A program made the translations under genes and the position numbers. The notes below the pieces were generated by a model. The model ran no database searches, was not told the origin of the DNA, and saw nothing but the letters and a program-made list of their open reading frames with translations. From Phyllobacterium sp. YR531 (GTDB taxonomy: Bacteria; Pseudomonadota; Alphaproteobacteria; Rhizobiales; Rhizobiaceae), in the NCBI RefSeq assembly GCF_000282595.1, contig NZ_AKIZ01000023.1, forward strand, positions 1 to 64,000: a stretch of DNA of 64,000 nucleotides. Reading direction: 5' to 3'. This document shows, piece by piece, positions 34,391-43,159 of the stretch (the stretch's first letter is position 1; each line of letters opens with the position of its first letter).

Positions 34391-36946
34391 ATGCCCAGTT
34401 ACATTGAAGCATCCGATGCAGCCGCAAATACTTCGACGACATACTCGATCGGCATGGGTCAGGCGGCGCAAGGCGAACTTGCCTATGTGGGCGACCATGA
34501 TTGGTTCCGGGTCGATCTTCAGGCCGGGAAAACCTACACGTTTGCCATGGGGGGTACGCGCACGTCGGATCCGCACAACACCTACACTGATGCCGCCAAT
34601 ACTTACTTAAGATTGCGTGATGGTAGTGGCAAACAACTCGCTGCCGATGATGATAGTGGGCCGGGATACAATTCAACGATAACTTTTACGGCAAAAACCT
34701 CAGGTGCTTACTTTCTCGATGCAGGTTTCATCCGCGATTTTAACACGGGTCAGTACGGAATTTCGGCGGCTGTGGGAAACAAGGCTTTCTATGATGAGAA
34801 GATGGCCACTGGCGCACTCACTTGGGAGAACACTTCCTGGGTTCCCTCTACCGCTACCGAGCCAGCAACCGTTACCTGGGGTGTCCGCAAAACCTTTGAC
34901 AACAGCATTAACAGCCAAGGTTATTTCACGCCATTCATTCAGCTTTCGGCTGCACAAGTTGAATCGGTAAAGGTAAATCTCGCAAAATATTCCGATGTTG
35001 CCAATATTACCTTCCAGCAGGTGAATCCCGGCGGCACAACGGACAACGCTGAAATTCTGGTTTCTGCCTACTCAGACATTCAAGACCCGTCGGGAGCTTA
35101 TGCATATTATCCTGACACCACTTCCGAAGGCGGCGATATCAGACTGAACAATATTGATGTTTCGACATCATCGCTGCCGGAAGGAAGCTATAGCGCCTAT
35201 ACGATATTGCACGAGATCGGCCATGCCGTTGGATTGGCGCATCCGGGCGATTATAATTCAGGTAATGGCGGGCCACTTACATATTGGACAGATGGTGCTT
35301 TCACTCAGGACAATCATCAATACACGGTCATGAGCTACTTTGATGAAGCCTATACGGGAGCTTCGTTCAACAGCTATCCTGATACGCTGATGCTCTATGA
35401 CATTTATGCCGTCCAGCAGCTCTATGGTGCCAACATGTCGACCCGGGCCAGCAACACCATCTATGGTTTTGGCTCCAATGCCGGAGCGACATATAATTTT
35501 GCTATCAATAAAACGCCCGCATTATCCATCTGGGATGCCGGCGGAATTGATACGATCAACGCATCCGGCTTTCAGCAAAATCAGATAATCAATCTGAATG
35601 AAGGCACTTTTTCCAGTGTTGGCGGGTTGAAATACAATATCTCCATTGCCTATGGCGCAAAAATCGAAAACGCCACAGGCGGTGCAGGCGCGGATAGTTT
35701 GTATGGCAATGCATTGGCCAATGTGTTGAACGGTGGTGCAGGCGCAGACTCGCTCACAGGTGGGCAAGGCGCGGATCTGATGATGGGCGGCACGGGATCA
35801 GACAAATATTACGTCGATAATGTTCGTGACCGCGTTATTGAAGACAATGTGGCCGGGGTCGATACGGTCTATAGCTCGGTGTCTTTTGCAACTGGTTCGC
35901 AGTTCATTGAGAACATCACGCTGACAGGATCGGCCAGCATCAACGCTACAGGCAATGCCCTGGTAAATACTCTGACAGGGAATGCCGGAATCAACACGCT
36001 CAGCAGCGGTTTGGGCAATGATATATTGAACGGCGGTGCCGGCGCGGATTGGATGGCTGGCGGCGATGGTAATGACACTTATTATATCGATAATGCAGGC
36101 GACCGTGTCACCGAAGCAGGAACAACCGGCACCGACAGGGTAATATCCTCCATCTCGCTCAGCCTTGCCGACACTTCGCGCATCGGTGGCTCGGTTGAAT
36201 ATCTCTCACTGTCCGGCTCGGCCAATATCAATGGTACAGGGAGTTCACTCAACAATCTGATTCACGGCAACGTCGCTAACAATGGTCTTTACGGGCTGGA
36301 CGGTAGCGACACACTCTACGGCTGGGCTGGCAATGATATTCTTGATGGCGGAAGAGGCAACGACACGCTCGACGGCGGCGCCGGAAATGACAAATATTAT
36401 GTCGATAGTGCTGGAGATCGTGTCATCGAAGCCAGCAATGCCGGAATGGATGTTGTCTCCAGTTCGATCTCCTTTGCCGCCGGAGGACAACACATCGAGA
36501 ATATCCTCCTCACAGGGTCAGCCAGCATTAATGCTACCGGCAATGTGTTGAACAACTATCTGGTCGGTAATAGCGGGGCCAATAATATCAGCGGCGGTGC
36601 CGGTAATGATATGCTGACAGGGGGTGAAGGACGTGACGCTTTTGTTTTTAACACCGCGCCGAACGGCATCGCCAATCGCGACACCATCACCGATTTTAAC
36701 GTTGCTGCAGATTCGATCTGGATGGAAAACGCTGTATTCACAGCACTGGGGATAACCGGCGCTCTGGCAGCAGCGGCCTTTCATATTGGCGCAGGTGCGA
36801 CTGACACCAGCGATCGTATCATTTACAACGCCGTTACGGGTTTTCTGTATTATGACGCCGACGGATCGGGGCAAGCATCGGCCACTCAGTTTGCCAGCCT
36901 CACCAAGGGACTTGCCATGACCAGTGCGGATTTTCTGGTCGTTTGA
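34391..36946 (+). CDS. Serralysin-type M10 metalloprotease with N-terminal PPC-like domain and RTX repeats
   Basis: 851-residue secreted zinc protease. Residues about 15-125 form a PPC-like beta-sandwich (DHDWFRVDLQAGKTYTFAM ... SGAYFLDAGF). The catalytic domain follows, with HEIGHAVGLAHPG starting at residue 274 and the Met-turn YTVMSYF with its Met at 314. The linker YDIYAVQQLYGAN is typical of the M10 serralysin core. RTX repeats and the shared C-terminal module end SADFLVV. No signal peptide, as expected for type I secretion. Its domain order (PPC first) differs from the other protease (PPC inside the repeats), suggesting domain shuffling. No inhibitor or exporter gene is adjacent. Confidence 0.88.
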   Translation: MPSYIEASDAAANTSTTYSIGMGQAAQGELAYVGDHDWFRVDLQAGKTYTFAMGGTRTSDPHNTYTDAANTYLRLRDGSGKQLAADDDSGPGYNSTITFTAKTSGAYFLDAGFIRDFNTGQYGISAAVGNKAFYDEKMATGALTWENTSWVPSTATEPATVTWGVRKTFDNSINSQGYFTPFIQLSAAQVESVKVNLAKYSDVANITFQQVNPGGTTDNAEILVSAYSDIQDPSGAYAYYPDTTSEGGDIRLNNIDVSTSSLPEGSYSAYTILHEIGHAVGLAHPGDYNSGNGGPLTYWTDGAFTQDNHQYTVMSYFDEAYTGASFNSYPDTLMLYDIYAVQQLYGANMSTRASNTIYGFGSNAGATYNFAINKTPALSIWDAGGIDTINASGFQQNQIINLNEGTFSSVGGLKYNISIAYGAKIENATGGAGADSLYGNALANVLNGGAGADSLTGGQGADLMMGGTGSDKYYVDNVRDRVIEDNVAGVDTVYSSVSFATGSQFIENITLTGSASINATGNALVNTLTGNAGINTLSSGLGNDILNGGAGADWMAGGDGNDTYYIDNAGDRVTEAGTTGTDRVISSISLSLADTSRIGGSVEYLSLSGSANINGTGSSLNNLIHGNVANNGLYGLDGSDTLYGWAGNDILDGGRGNDTLDGGAGNDKYYVDSAGDRVIEASNAGMDVVSSSISFAAGGQHIENILLTGSASINATGNVLNNYLVGNSGANNISGGAGNDMLTGGEGRDAFVFNTAPNGIANRDTITDFNVAADSIWMENAVFTALGITGALAAAAFHIGAGATDTSDRIIYNAVTGFLYYDADGSGQASATQFASLTKGLAMTSADFLVV
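36515..36946 (+). repeat. RTX C-terminal module, copy 4 of 4
   Basis: 432-base copy at the end of the second protease. It is the most diverged of the four (GGGTCAGCCAGC at its start; IANRDTITDFNVAADS and TSADFLVV in the protein). Confidence 0.8.
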
Positions 36947-37094
36947 TTGATGGCTTACATGCGGAGATATTTAGCGCCACGCTGACTAAGTCTCAGCGCA
37001 TCTGTCGGAACTACGATAGCTGGCACAATCGTCATGGACATCGATGGAAACCACTATAAAGTGGCCCTCACAGTACGCTCCTTTGAGGGACGCC

Positions 37095-37376
37095 ATGCCG
37101 TTCGGATCACGCATAGAAACACAGTTCACGCCACACGAATGGGACATGATGGACCGTGCGCACGAGACGGCATCCAATATTCTTGGCAGGGACCGTCGGC
37201 TTCACCCCGATGCCAGCAGACTGGCCAGAATTGTCATGACTCTTTTTGCGCAAGGCTTGCGGGACCCTGACGAAATTGCCGCTCTTGCCGCCGATCGCGA
37301 ACTTGGAAACGAATTGACTGTGGGCGGTACCGTTTCGAGACCATACAGTCGGATCGGGAATTCCGACTTTGAATAA
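37095..37376 (+). CDS. Hypothetical basic/acidic small protein
   Basis: 93-residue protein from the ATG at 37095 (MPFGSRIETQFTPHEWDMM), with GAGGGA just upstream; an upstream ATG at 37044 is less likely. It is predicted to be mostly helical (HETASNILGRDRRLHPDASRLARIVMTLFAQGL, then DEIAALAADREL) without a signal or membrane segment. I do not recognise the family. It may be co-transcribed with the membrane protein at 37440, 63 bases on. Confidence 0.6.
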   Translation: MPFGSRIETQFTPHEWDMMDRAHETASNILGRDRRLHPDASRLARIVMTLFAQGLRDPDEIAALAADRELGNELTVGGTVSRPYSRIGNSDFE

Positions 37377-37439
37377 TCGAGGCGTGATTTCACAAAGCCA
37401 ATATTTCGACGCAGGCAGGCGGAGAGCAAGGGAATATTC

Positions 37440-37955
37440 ATGATTTTCGAACGGCTTACGAGAGCAGCATTCGGTATTGCAAGTGTCTTTCTCATGCTTC
37501 TTGCATTTGGGCTGATTGCATTTGCCGCCTATGAAGTCGTGCGGGAATTACTGGCCTACAGTACCAATATCGGGACGACACTGCTTGAAGCCGTGGGTTA
37601 CACAGTCATTGCGATAGCGGTGTTCGACGTGGGCAAGTATCTTCTGGAAGAAGAAGCAATCCGTGCCCGGGAAATGCGGCAGGCCGCAGAAGCCCGCAGA
37701 AGCCTGACAAAGTTCATTTCAACAATCGCCATTGCCGTTTTTCTTGAAGGGCTTGTCGCGGTCTTCGAGGCAGGCAAAGAAGACGTCCGCATGATGATCT
37801 ACCCTACCCTTCTGTTGTTTACTGGCGTTACGTTGGTGATCGGCCTTGGCATATATCAACGCCTGAGTGCCACGGTCGAAAATGAAACCAGTGATCCGGT
37901 CAGTTCAAAGCCTGCAAGATCGAGAACGGCGGCAGTAAAACCCGGCAAGGCGTAA
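37440..37955 (+). CDS. Small integral membrane protein
   Basis: 171-residue protein with four predicted membrane segments (about residues 10-32, 45-65, 90-108 and 120-140) and a basic cytoplasmic tail (SSKPARSRTAAVKPGKA). An AAGGGA site precedes the ATG. Between the second and third segments is a charged loop (EEEAIRAREMRQAAEARR). The family looks like conserved hypothetical membrane proteins of Rhizobiales. No function is known. The next gene starts 6 bases later. Confidence 0.7.
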   Translation: MIFERLTRAAFGIASVFLMLLAFGLIAFAAYEVVRELLAYSTNIGTTLLEAVGYTVIAIAVFDVGKYLLEEEAIRAREMRQAAEARRSLTKFISTIAIAVFLEGLVAVFEAGKEDVRMMIYPTLLLFTGVTLVIGLGIYQRLSATVENETSDPVSSKPARSRTAAVKPGKA

Positions 37956-37961
37956 AAACCC

Positions 37962-38339
37962 ATGGGCAATCTGACGAAATGTTGGGCATTGGCATCTTAC
38001 GTTTTTGGCATGTCTGTCTGCTGCTCCTTTGCCCAAACAACCGTCAATACTTTCCCGCCCCTATTTGAGCCCAAACCGCAGGCGCTTGATCAAACCACCG
38101 TCAGAAAGCTTCACAGTGATTGCATGACGACAGCGATGGATCATGCAGCAACACAACGCGGTTTTGCAGCCTGCACGGAACTTGTCCAATCCGGGCAGCT
38201 ACCCATCAAGGATATGGCCCGTTATTATAACCAGCGGGCTTCGCTATCCGTGCGTCTCGGCGATTTTCAATCTGCGATCCTGGACACCAATGCCGCTAAC
38301 GACCTGCTTTCAAATGTCGGCACCAATTCAAAGCCGTAA
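37962..38339 (+). CDS. Small exported protein, TPR-like
   Basis: 125-residue protein with a signal peptide (ALASYVFGMSVCCSFA). The mature part contains a helical region (CMTTAMDHAATQRGFAACTELVQSGQLP ... MARYYNQRASLSVRLGDFQSAILDTNAA) reminiscent of one and a half tetratricopeptide repeats. Two cysteines (DCMTT, FAACTE) could pair in the periplasm. The gene is only 6 bases from the membrane-protein gene upstream, so the two are likely co-transcribed. Function unknown. Confidence 0.65.
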   Translation: MGNLTKCWALASYVFGMSVCCSFAQTTVNTFPPLFEPKPQALDQTTVRKLHSDCMTTAMDHAATQRGFAACTELVQSGQLPIKDMARYYNQRASLSVRLGDFQSAILDTNAANDLLSNVGTNSKP

Positions 38340-38459
38340 TATCTGTCGCACATATCTCACAACGCATCGATGGATATTTGCAACTTAAACGCGCTTCCGT
38401 CGGGCGGCGTGGCATGCTTTATTACTTGAGCACCTAAGCGACATCATGGAGGAAAACGA

Positions 38460-39449
38460 ATGTCACTATCTGCGATCACCCGGCGCGCAAGCCTTGCCCT
38501 TGGCATTTCACTTCTGGCGGCTACCGCCTTTGGCGGGTCGGCATTGGCACAGACTTTCCCTGAACGCCCCGTGACATTGGTAATTCCTTTTGCTGCCGGT
38601 GGTTCGACTGACGTGGTAGGACGCGTTATCGCCAACAAAATGTCGGATATTCTGGGCCAGCAAATCGTTGTGCAGAACGTTGGCGGTGCCGGCGGCAGCC
38701 TCGGTACAGGCAATGTCGTCCGTGCCGATCCGGATGGCTATACGATTCTCATGGGAACGGTTGCAACGCACGCGCTCAATCCGCTTATCCTGAAGACCAA
38801 GCCATATGATGCGGAAAAGGACTTCGCGCCAATTTCGCTGCTCGTCATTGTTCCGAATGTTCTGGTGGTGAACCCTGAACTGCCAGCCAAAAACGTCAAG
38901 GAACTGGTTGACCTCCTGAAGGCCAATCCCGACAAATACAGCTATGCTTCGTCAGGGAACGGAACTCCACTGCATCTTTCCGGCGAATTGTTCAAGAAAA
39001 TGGCCGGTGTATCGCTGCAGCACATCCCTTACAAAGGCGCTGGACCCGCGCTTAATGATGTTGTCGGCAATCAGGTACCGATCATGTTCGACAACCTTCC
39101 CTCCTCATCGTCTCACATGAAGGGCGGTACACTGCGGGCGCTGGGCGTTACAACCAAGGAGCGCGCCCCCTCATTCCCGGACGTACCAACAATTGCAGAA
39201 ACCATTCCCGGCTATGAAACCTATACGTGGAATGCTTTGTTTGCCCCTGCCGGAACACCTCCGGAAGTGATTGCCGTTCTTAACAAGGCTGCCAATGAAG
39301 CGATGAAGGATCCTGTTGTCGCCAACAAGATGAAGGAATTCAGTGCAACCATTGTTGGTTCTACGCCTGAAGAGCTTGCTGCCCACGTAAAGGCAGAGAT
39401 CGCCAAATGGACACCGGTCGTCAAAGACGCCAACGTTCAAATGGACTGA
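38460..39449 (+). CDS. TctC/Bug-family periplasmic substrate-binding protein
   Basis: 329-residue extracytoplasmic binding protein with signal peptide (GSALA) and the Bug-fold signature FPERPVTLVIPFAAGGSTDVVGR and GGAGGSLGTGNV. The conserved HIPYKGAGPALNDVVGNQVP and ALFAPAGTPPEVI segments are also present. Such proteins bind carboxylates (citrate, aromatic acids and others) for TctAB transporters or signalling. Here the membrane components TctA and TctB are absent from the window, so it is an orphan receptor. GGAGG precedes the ATG at 38460. The ligand cannot be predicted. Confidence 0.9.
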   Translation: MSLSAITRRASLALGISLLAATAFGGSALAQTFPERPVTLVIPFAAGGSTDVVGRVIANKMSDILGQQIVVQNVGGAGGSLGTGNVVRADPDGYTILMGTVATHALNPLILKTKPYDAEKDFAPISLLVIVPNVLVVNPELPAKNVKELVDLLKANPDKYSYASSGNGTPLHLSGELFKKMAGVSLQHIPYKGAGPALNDVVGNQVPIMFDNLPSSSSHMKGGTLRALGVTTKERAPSFPDVPTIAETIPGYETYTWNALFAPAGTPPEVIAVLNKAANEAMKDPVVANKMKEFSATIVGSTPEELAAHVKAEIAKWTPVVKDANVQMD

Positions 39450-40141
39450 TGCAGATCAGGGATAGCGGGCCACGTGCCCGTTATCCCATCTCTTTGGGGT
39501 GTGTTTTTTCAGTTAAACAACTAGCAACCCAAGACTATAAACAGCACATAAAGAAATATTTACAATTAAATTTGAAATAATCGCTATGCTTTCAGCAACG
39601 ATGAAATATGCCTGATGAACACTTTCAGCGGTCGCTTTTTTCAACTGGCCCGATTATCGTCAAAAAACTTTGTAAACTTGGTTTTTTCGCATACGGGACT
39701 GTTTAATGAAACATCAGTGTATTGTAACTGCCGTTCTTATCGGTTTGTTTTGCCTTCTTGGAGCTGTGGCTCTTTTTTCAAAAGAAGATCTTTCCGGCAT
39801 CCAGCCGCAAACTGAAACACTCTCGCCTTCCGTGCCACCTTCGCAATAAAACTTAAACTTGTATCTCAGTGTGCAACTTGCCTTGGCAAGAGACGACTTT
39901 CACCAGTTGTCACAATCACAGACTCTTGCACACCTGATATGGCGTTTGACTTTGCGCTAATGCTAAATGAAAAATGACACTCGATCTGTATAAAAAATTG
40001 ACATTGGAAATTTAGCAGCTATCAAAGCTTATCACTGCCGTAGTTGATTCTTAGGAAATCCTACTGCACGTTAAATTTCTTATATATTAAATATATCTTC
40101 AATTTATTAATATAATATCATTCATAGTTGGACTATTTTAA
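39450..40141. other. AT-rich intergenic region before the adhesin
   Basis: About 690 bases. A weak hairpin follows the TctC-like gene (around 39462-39484). The only plausible gene is the 47-codon frame at 39706. From about 39950 to 40140 the sequence is strikingly AT-rich with many AT-only runs, unlike the flanks, and likely contains the promoter of the adhesin. Confidence 0.5.
39706..39849 (+). CDS. Possible small membrane protein (47 residues)
   Basis: A short frame encodes MKHQCIVTAVLIGLFCLLG, a clear membrane or signal segment, followed by ALFSKEDLSGIQPQ and a Pro/Ser-rich tail ending PSVPPSQ. A GGGA lies about 9 bases before the ATG. Length and lack of family make this uncertain. It could be a tail-less signal-anchored peptide or a chance frame. 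Confidence 0.4.
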   Translation: MKHQCIVTAVLIGLFCLLGAVALFSKEDLSGIQPQTETLSPSVPPSQ

Positions 40142-42067
40142 ATGGAACTCTATATTATAGAAATAAATAATATTGATTTTTATCATTCTAGTAAAAATAG
40201 TATTGGATTCATCGCATTATTTGTTTTTTTTAGTTTATTTAGCTTCAACTCTATTGCTCAAGTGATTATAAATCCTACTGGAGCTGATGACTCGGTGGCC
40301 GGTTCTGTAAGCACCACTGCCAGTGGTGCCTTCTCTAAAGCTCTATCGCCAGCTGATACTACTAATGGTTATGCAACCGGTTATGGGCGCGTACCAAGTT
40401 CTACTGATGGAAAAAATCAAGGAGTAAACACATTCATTGGCTCTTTCGCAGGCAGTACCAACCATTCCAATCCTTCCCCAACCTCGTTCTCAACAGCGGT
40501 CGGTGCATTTGCCGGTCAGAATTCGTTTGGGAATAGTAACTCTTCCGTAGGCCGTGCAGCGGGCACGACGGTAAGCGGTAATCATAATTCTGCATTGGGT
40601 GATGCGGCAGGCAGTGCAGCCAATGGAGATCAGAATACGGCTTTAGGGGCTAGCGCCGGTCAGAGGGTCTCTGGCAGTGGAAACACTGCAACCGGTTCAT
40701 TTTCAGGACAAGACATTAGCGGAAAACTCAACGCCGCGCTTGGGCAAAATGCAGGCAGGACAGTCCAAGGAGATCAAAATACGGCATTGGGGGCGAGTAC
40801 CGGTCAGAATGTCTCTGGCAACGAAAATACTGCAACGGGCACACTGTCTGGTAGTAACATTTTAGGCAACCGCAATATTTCTATTGGAAGCAATGCTGGA
40901 TCTGGAAAGTCGTTTAATGCCCCTGCCGTAATTAACGACACTGTAGCTATCGGCGCGCTATCATCAGCTGAAAAAGATAATGGGATTGCTTTAGGGGCCA
41001 ATTCGACCGCAGTTCAAAAAAATGACGTTGCCTTGGGTTCTGGATCAAAAACGGAATCTGTCCATAAAGGTGCATATCTTCTGCAGCAGGGCAGCATAAT
41101 AGCTGGTATTCCCTCTCCAAACAGTGGGGTCGTATCAATTGGTGCACTTGGTGCAGAACGCCAAATACAGAACGTCGGAGCGGGTGTTATTTCTTTCAGC
41201 TCAACAGATGCGATTAACGGTAGTCAGCTGTTCAATACCACCGTCAATTCTCTGCAATATAATGTTGATCCCCAAACCGGACAAAGAAAAAACTCCGTAT
41301 CTCTCTTGGGCGTGCAGCATGGTGAAGCGGTTACCATTGCCAATGTTGCTACTGGGGTTGCGATTACGGACGCAGTGAACGTTGGCCAACTGAAGAGTGC
41401 GGTGGATAATCTATCCGGGGCAGATGCTTTCTCTGTTAAATACCTGAAAGATTCAAATGGCAATCCAACCAATCATGTTCAGTTAACTGGAGATGCCACA
41501 GGATCAACAGTAGTTATATCAAATGTGGCTGTTGGCGTAGAGGATACAGATGCTGTCAACTTCAAACAAATTCGCAACACACTTGGTTACGATATTGATG
41601 GCGCCGGCAGCAGAAGCAACACCGTATCGCTTTCTGGAAAAGGCGGAACGAGTGTGACCATTCGCAATATGAGCGATGGCATGCATGATATGGAAGCGGT
41701 AAATCTTAGGCAACTCAACAAGGCCGAAAAAAATGCAAATAACTATACTGATAACCGGATTAATACCTTGCGCGAATCTACGGATAACCGGCTAGCTTCA
41801 TTATCAGGCAATATCCGTGAAGTCCGCCAAGAAGCGCGTGGCGGAATAGCTTCGGCCATGGCTTCTTCTCAATTGCGATATGACGACCGACCCGGTGTAT
41901 TTTCAATTGCGGGAGGATTGGGCGGTTTTAAGGACGCAACAGCATTTGCTGCCGGACTCGGTTGGACATCGGAACAGCAGAATTTGAGGATCAACGGGTC
42001 TTTAGGTGTATCCCTTGATGCTGGTGATATTTCATGGGGTGTCGGGGCGAGCTACTCCTTCCACTAA
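40142..42067 (+). CDS. Trimeric autotransporter adhesin (YadA-like)
   Basis: 641-residue surface adhesin. The signal segment is SIGFIALFVFFSLFSFNSIAQ after an extended, polar N-terminus. Residues about 90-300 are a YadA-like head of 14-residue repeats (NTALGASAGQ, NSALGDAAGS, DVALGSG). Neck motifs (DAINGSQLFNT, DAVNVGQLK, DAVNFKQI, EAVNLRQLNKAEKNA) separate short stalks. A coiled coil leads to the four-stranded membrane anchor (GVFSIAGGLGGFKDATAFAAGLGW ... WGVGASYSFH). Adhesion to host, plant or self is the expected role. Codon use and composition are more AT-rich than in most of the window, suggesting transfer. The IalB-like gene starts one base after its stop. Confidence 0.92.
   Translation: MELYIIEINNIDFYHSSKNSIGFIALFVFFSLFSFNSIAQVIINPTGADDSVAGSVSTTASGAFSKALSPADTTNGYATGYGRVPSSTDGKNQGVNTFIGSFAGSTNHSNPSPTSFSTAVGAFAGQNSFGNSNSSVGRAAGTTVSGNHNSALGDAAGSAANGDQNTALGASAGQRVSGSGNTATGSFSGQDISGKLNAALGQNAGRTVQGDQNTALGASTGQNVSGNENTATGTLSGSNILGNRNISIGSNAGSGKSFNAPAVINDTVAIGALSSAEKDNGIALGANSTAVQKNDVALGSGSKTESVHKGAYLLQQGSIIAGIPSPNSGVVSIGALGAERQIQNVGAGVISFSSTDAINGSQLFNTTVNSLQYNVDPQTGQRKNSVSLLGVQHGEAVTIANVATGVAITDAVNVGQLKSAVDNLSGADAFSVKYLKDSNGNPTNHVQLTGDATGSTVVISNVAVGVEDTDAVNFKQIRNTLGYDIDGAGSRSNTVSLSGKGGTSVTIRNMSDGMHDMEAVNLRQLNKAEKNANNYTDNRINTLRESTDNRLASLSGNIREVRQEARGGIASAMASSQLRYDDRPGVFSIAGGLGGFKDATAFAAGLGWTSEQQNLRINGSLGVSLDAGDISWGVGASYSFH
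40625..40912 (+). repeat. 48-residue tandem duplication inside the adhesin head
   Basis: The DNA beginning GGAGATCAGAATACGGC at 40625 recurs 144 bases later at 40769 (GGAGATCAAAATACGGC), with the following QNTALGAS.GQ.VSG..NTATG also repeated. It looks like a unit that could expand or contract by recombination. Confidence 0.7.
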
Positions 42068-42068
42068 A

Positions 42069-42677
42069 ATGGCCCATTTCTACAAAAGATCGTGGCTCTT
42101 TATTCTTATCCATATTTGCGTAGAGGTGGCTGCTTTCACTGCGCCTTCTCCGGGAAATGCTGCAGAACCTTTACGCCTGGCTACTATCGCCAAACCCAGC
42201 GAGAAACTTCCATTAGGGGATTTGATGCGCGTATCTCGCCCTTTCGGCGACTGGACGCTCATATGTGATCTTAGTATATCCAAGAACAAACGATTATGCC
42301 AAGTAGAACAAACGGTTAAAAGCGATCACAGTGCTTTATATTGGCGTATAGCAACTTCTACCGACAATGTTCCAGTTGTTGTCATGTCGCTCCCATTGGA
42401 TTTTGATCAAAATTTAGGCCTATCTATTCATATAGGCAGTTATACAGCACGAATAAATTATAATGAATGGGTGTGCAATACATCATGCATCGCCATTGTC
42501 TTGTTAAATAATACTTTCTTTTCCAAATTGGTGAATGCTGAAAAAGTTGTTGTAAGCTTCCAAACGAGAATTGGTAATATTAACACTATGGTTCTCTCGA
42601 TGAATGGATTTTCATCTGCTGTAAATGCGGCCAAAGAAGATCCCTTTGGCAAGCGATCATATAGCAAAAGTAAATAA
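42069..42677 (+). CDS. IalB-family (invasion-associated locus B) exported protein
   Basis: 202-residue protein with a signal peptide (LFILIHICVEVAAFTAPSPGNA). The mature part matches the IalB family: FGDWTLICDL, then KRLCQVEQ with the conserved second Cys, a strand-rich core (VMSLPLDFDQNLGLSIHIG) and the CNTSCIAI pair of cysteines. IalB in Bartonella and its homologues are periplasmic or outer-membrane-associated, and IalB is needed for erythrocyte invasion. The ATG at 42069 starts one base after the adhesin stop codon, so translation should be coupled. The protein is more divergent than typical core IalB paralogues. A helper role for the adhesin is inference. Confidence 0.8.
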   Translation: MAHFYKRSWLFILIHICVEVAAFTAPSPGNAAEPLRLATIAKPSEKLPLGDLMRVSRPFGDWTLICDLSISKNKRLCQVEQTVKSDHSALYWRIATSTDNVPVVVMSLPLDFDQNLGLSIHIGSYTARINYNEWVCNTSCIAIVLLNNTFFSKLVNAEKVVVSFQTRIGNINTMVLSMNGFSSAVNAAKEDPFGKRSYSKSK

Positions 42678-43159
42678 ATTCAGTCTCTGCAAGAGGTCCC
42701 ACAGCATGGCTGAGACTGAGCGGCACTCGATTACTGTGATGCAAATTAATTATCATTTCTCGTGGGGTGGGCGGCCGCGGATTTGGTGACTACGCCGACA
42801 TGGAACTGCGCGTGTCACGGATCACCATATCGCCTGCAATCTCCAAATTGAGCAGTTGCGGTCACTGAAACGGCATGAAATTGCGATATCAATTGCCCGC
42901 GAAATCTGCCAAAAGCCATTTGCCCGCAAGGGCGAGGTGCGACTGCTATCAAATTCAGGATAGGGTCGGGCGGGCTGATTGACGTCTCTCCTGCCGCCGC
43001 GAAGCAACGTGGCCACCTTTAGTATCCTGTAGCTTCCCCGCCCAACTGTTTGATCCAGCATTACAAAACATTAATGCGGCGATCATCTCCCGTTCATTTT
43101 GGCAACGCTACCTTCTGGTCACGGGGCGGATGATCCGCTCACGCTACAGGAGAAAAAAC
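42678..43159. other. Intergenic region with possible degraded coding remnant
   Basis: About 480 bases. A long-loop inverted repeat (CAGTCTCTGC ... GCTGAGACTG) follows the IalB-like gene. On the plus strand, near 42800-42962, one frame reads like a protein end (QIEQLRSLKRHEIAISIAREI) without a start, and a minus-strand frame runs at 42822-43061. This may be the tail of a decayed gene. No insertion-sequence ends were recognised. Confidence 0.4.

Noticed and set aside
42822-43061. 79-codon minus-strand frame after the IalB-like gene
   Set aside because: No ribosome site, no motif, and a competing plus-strand remnant; neither is accepted as a gene.
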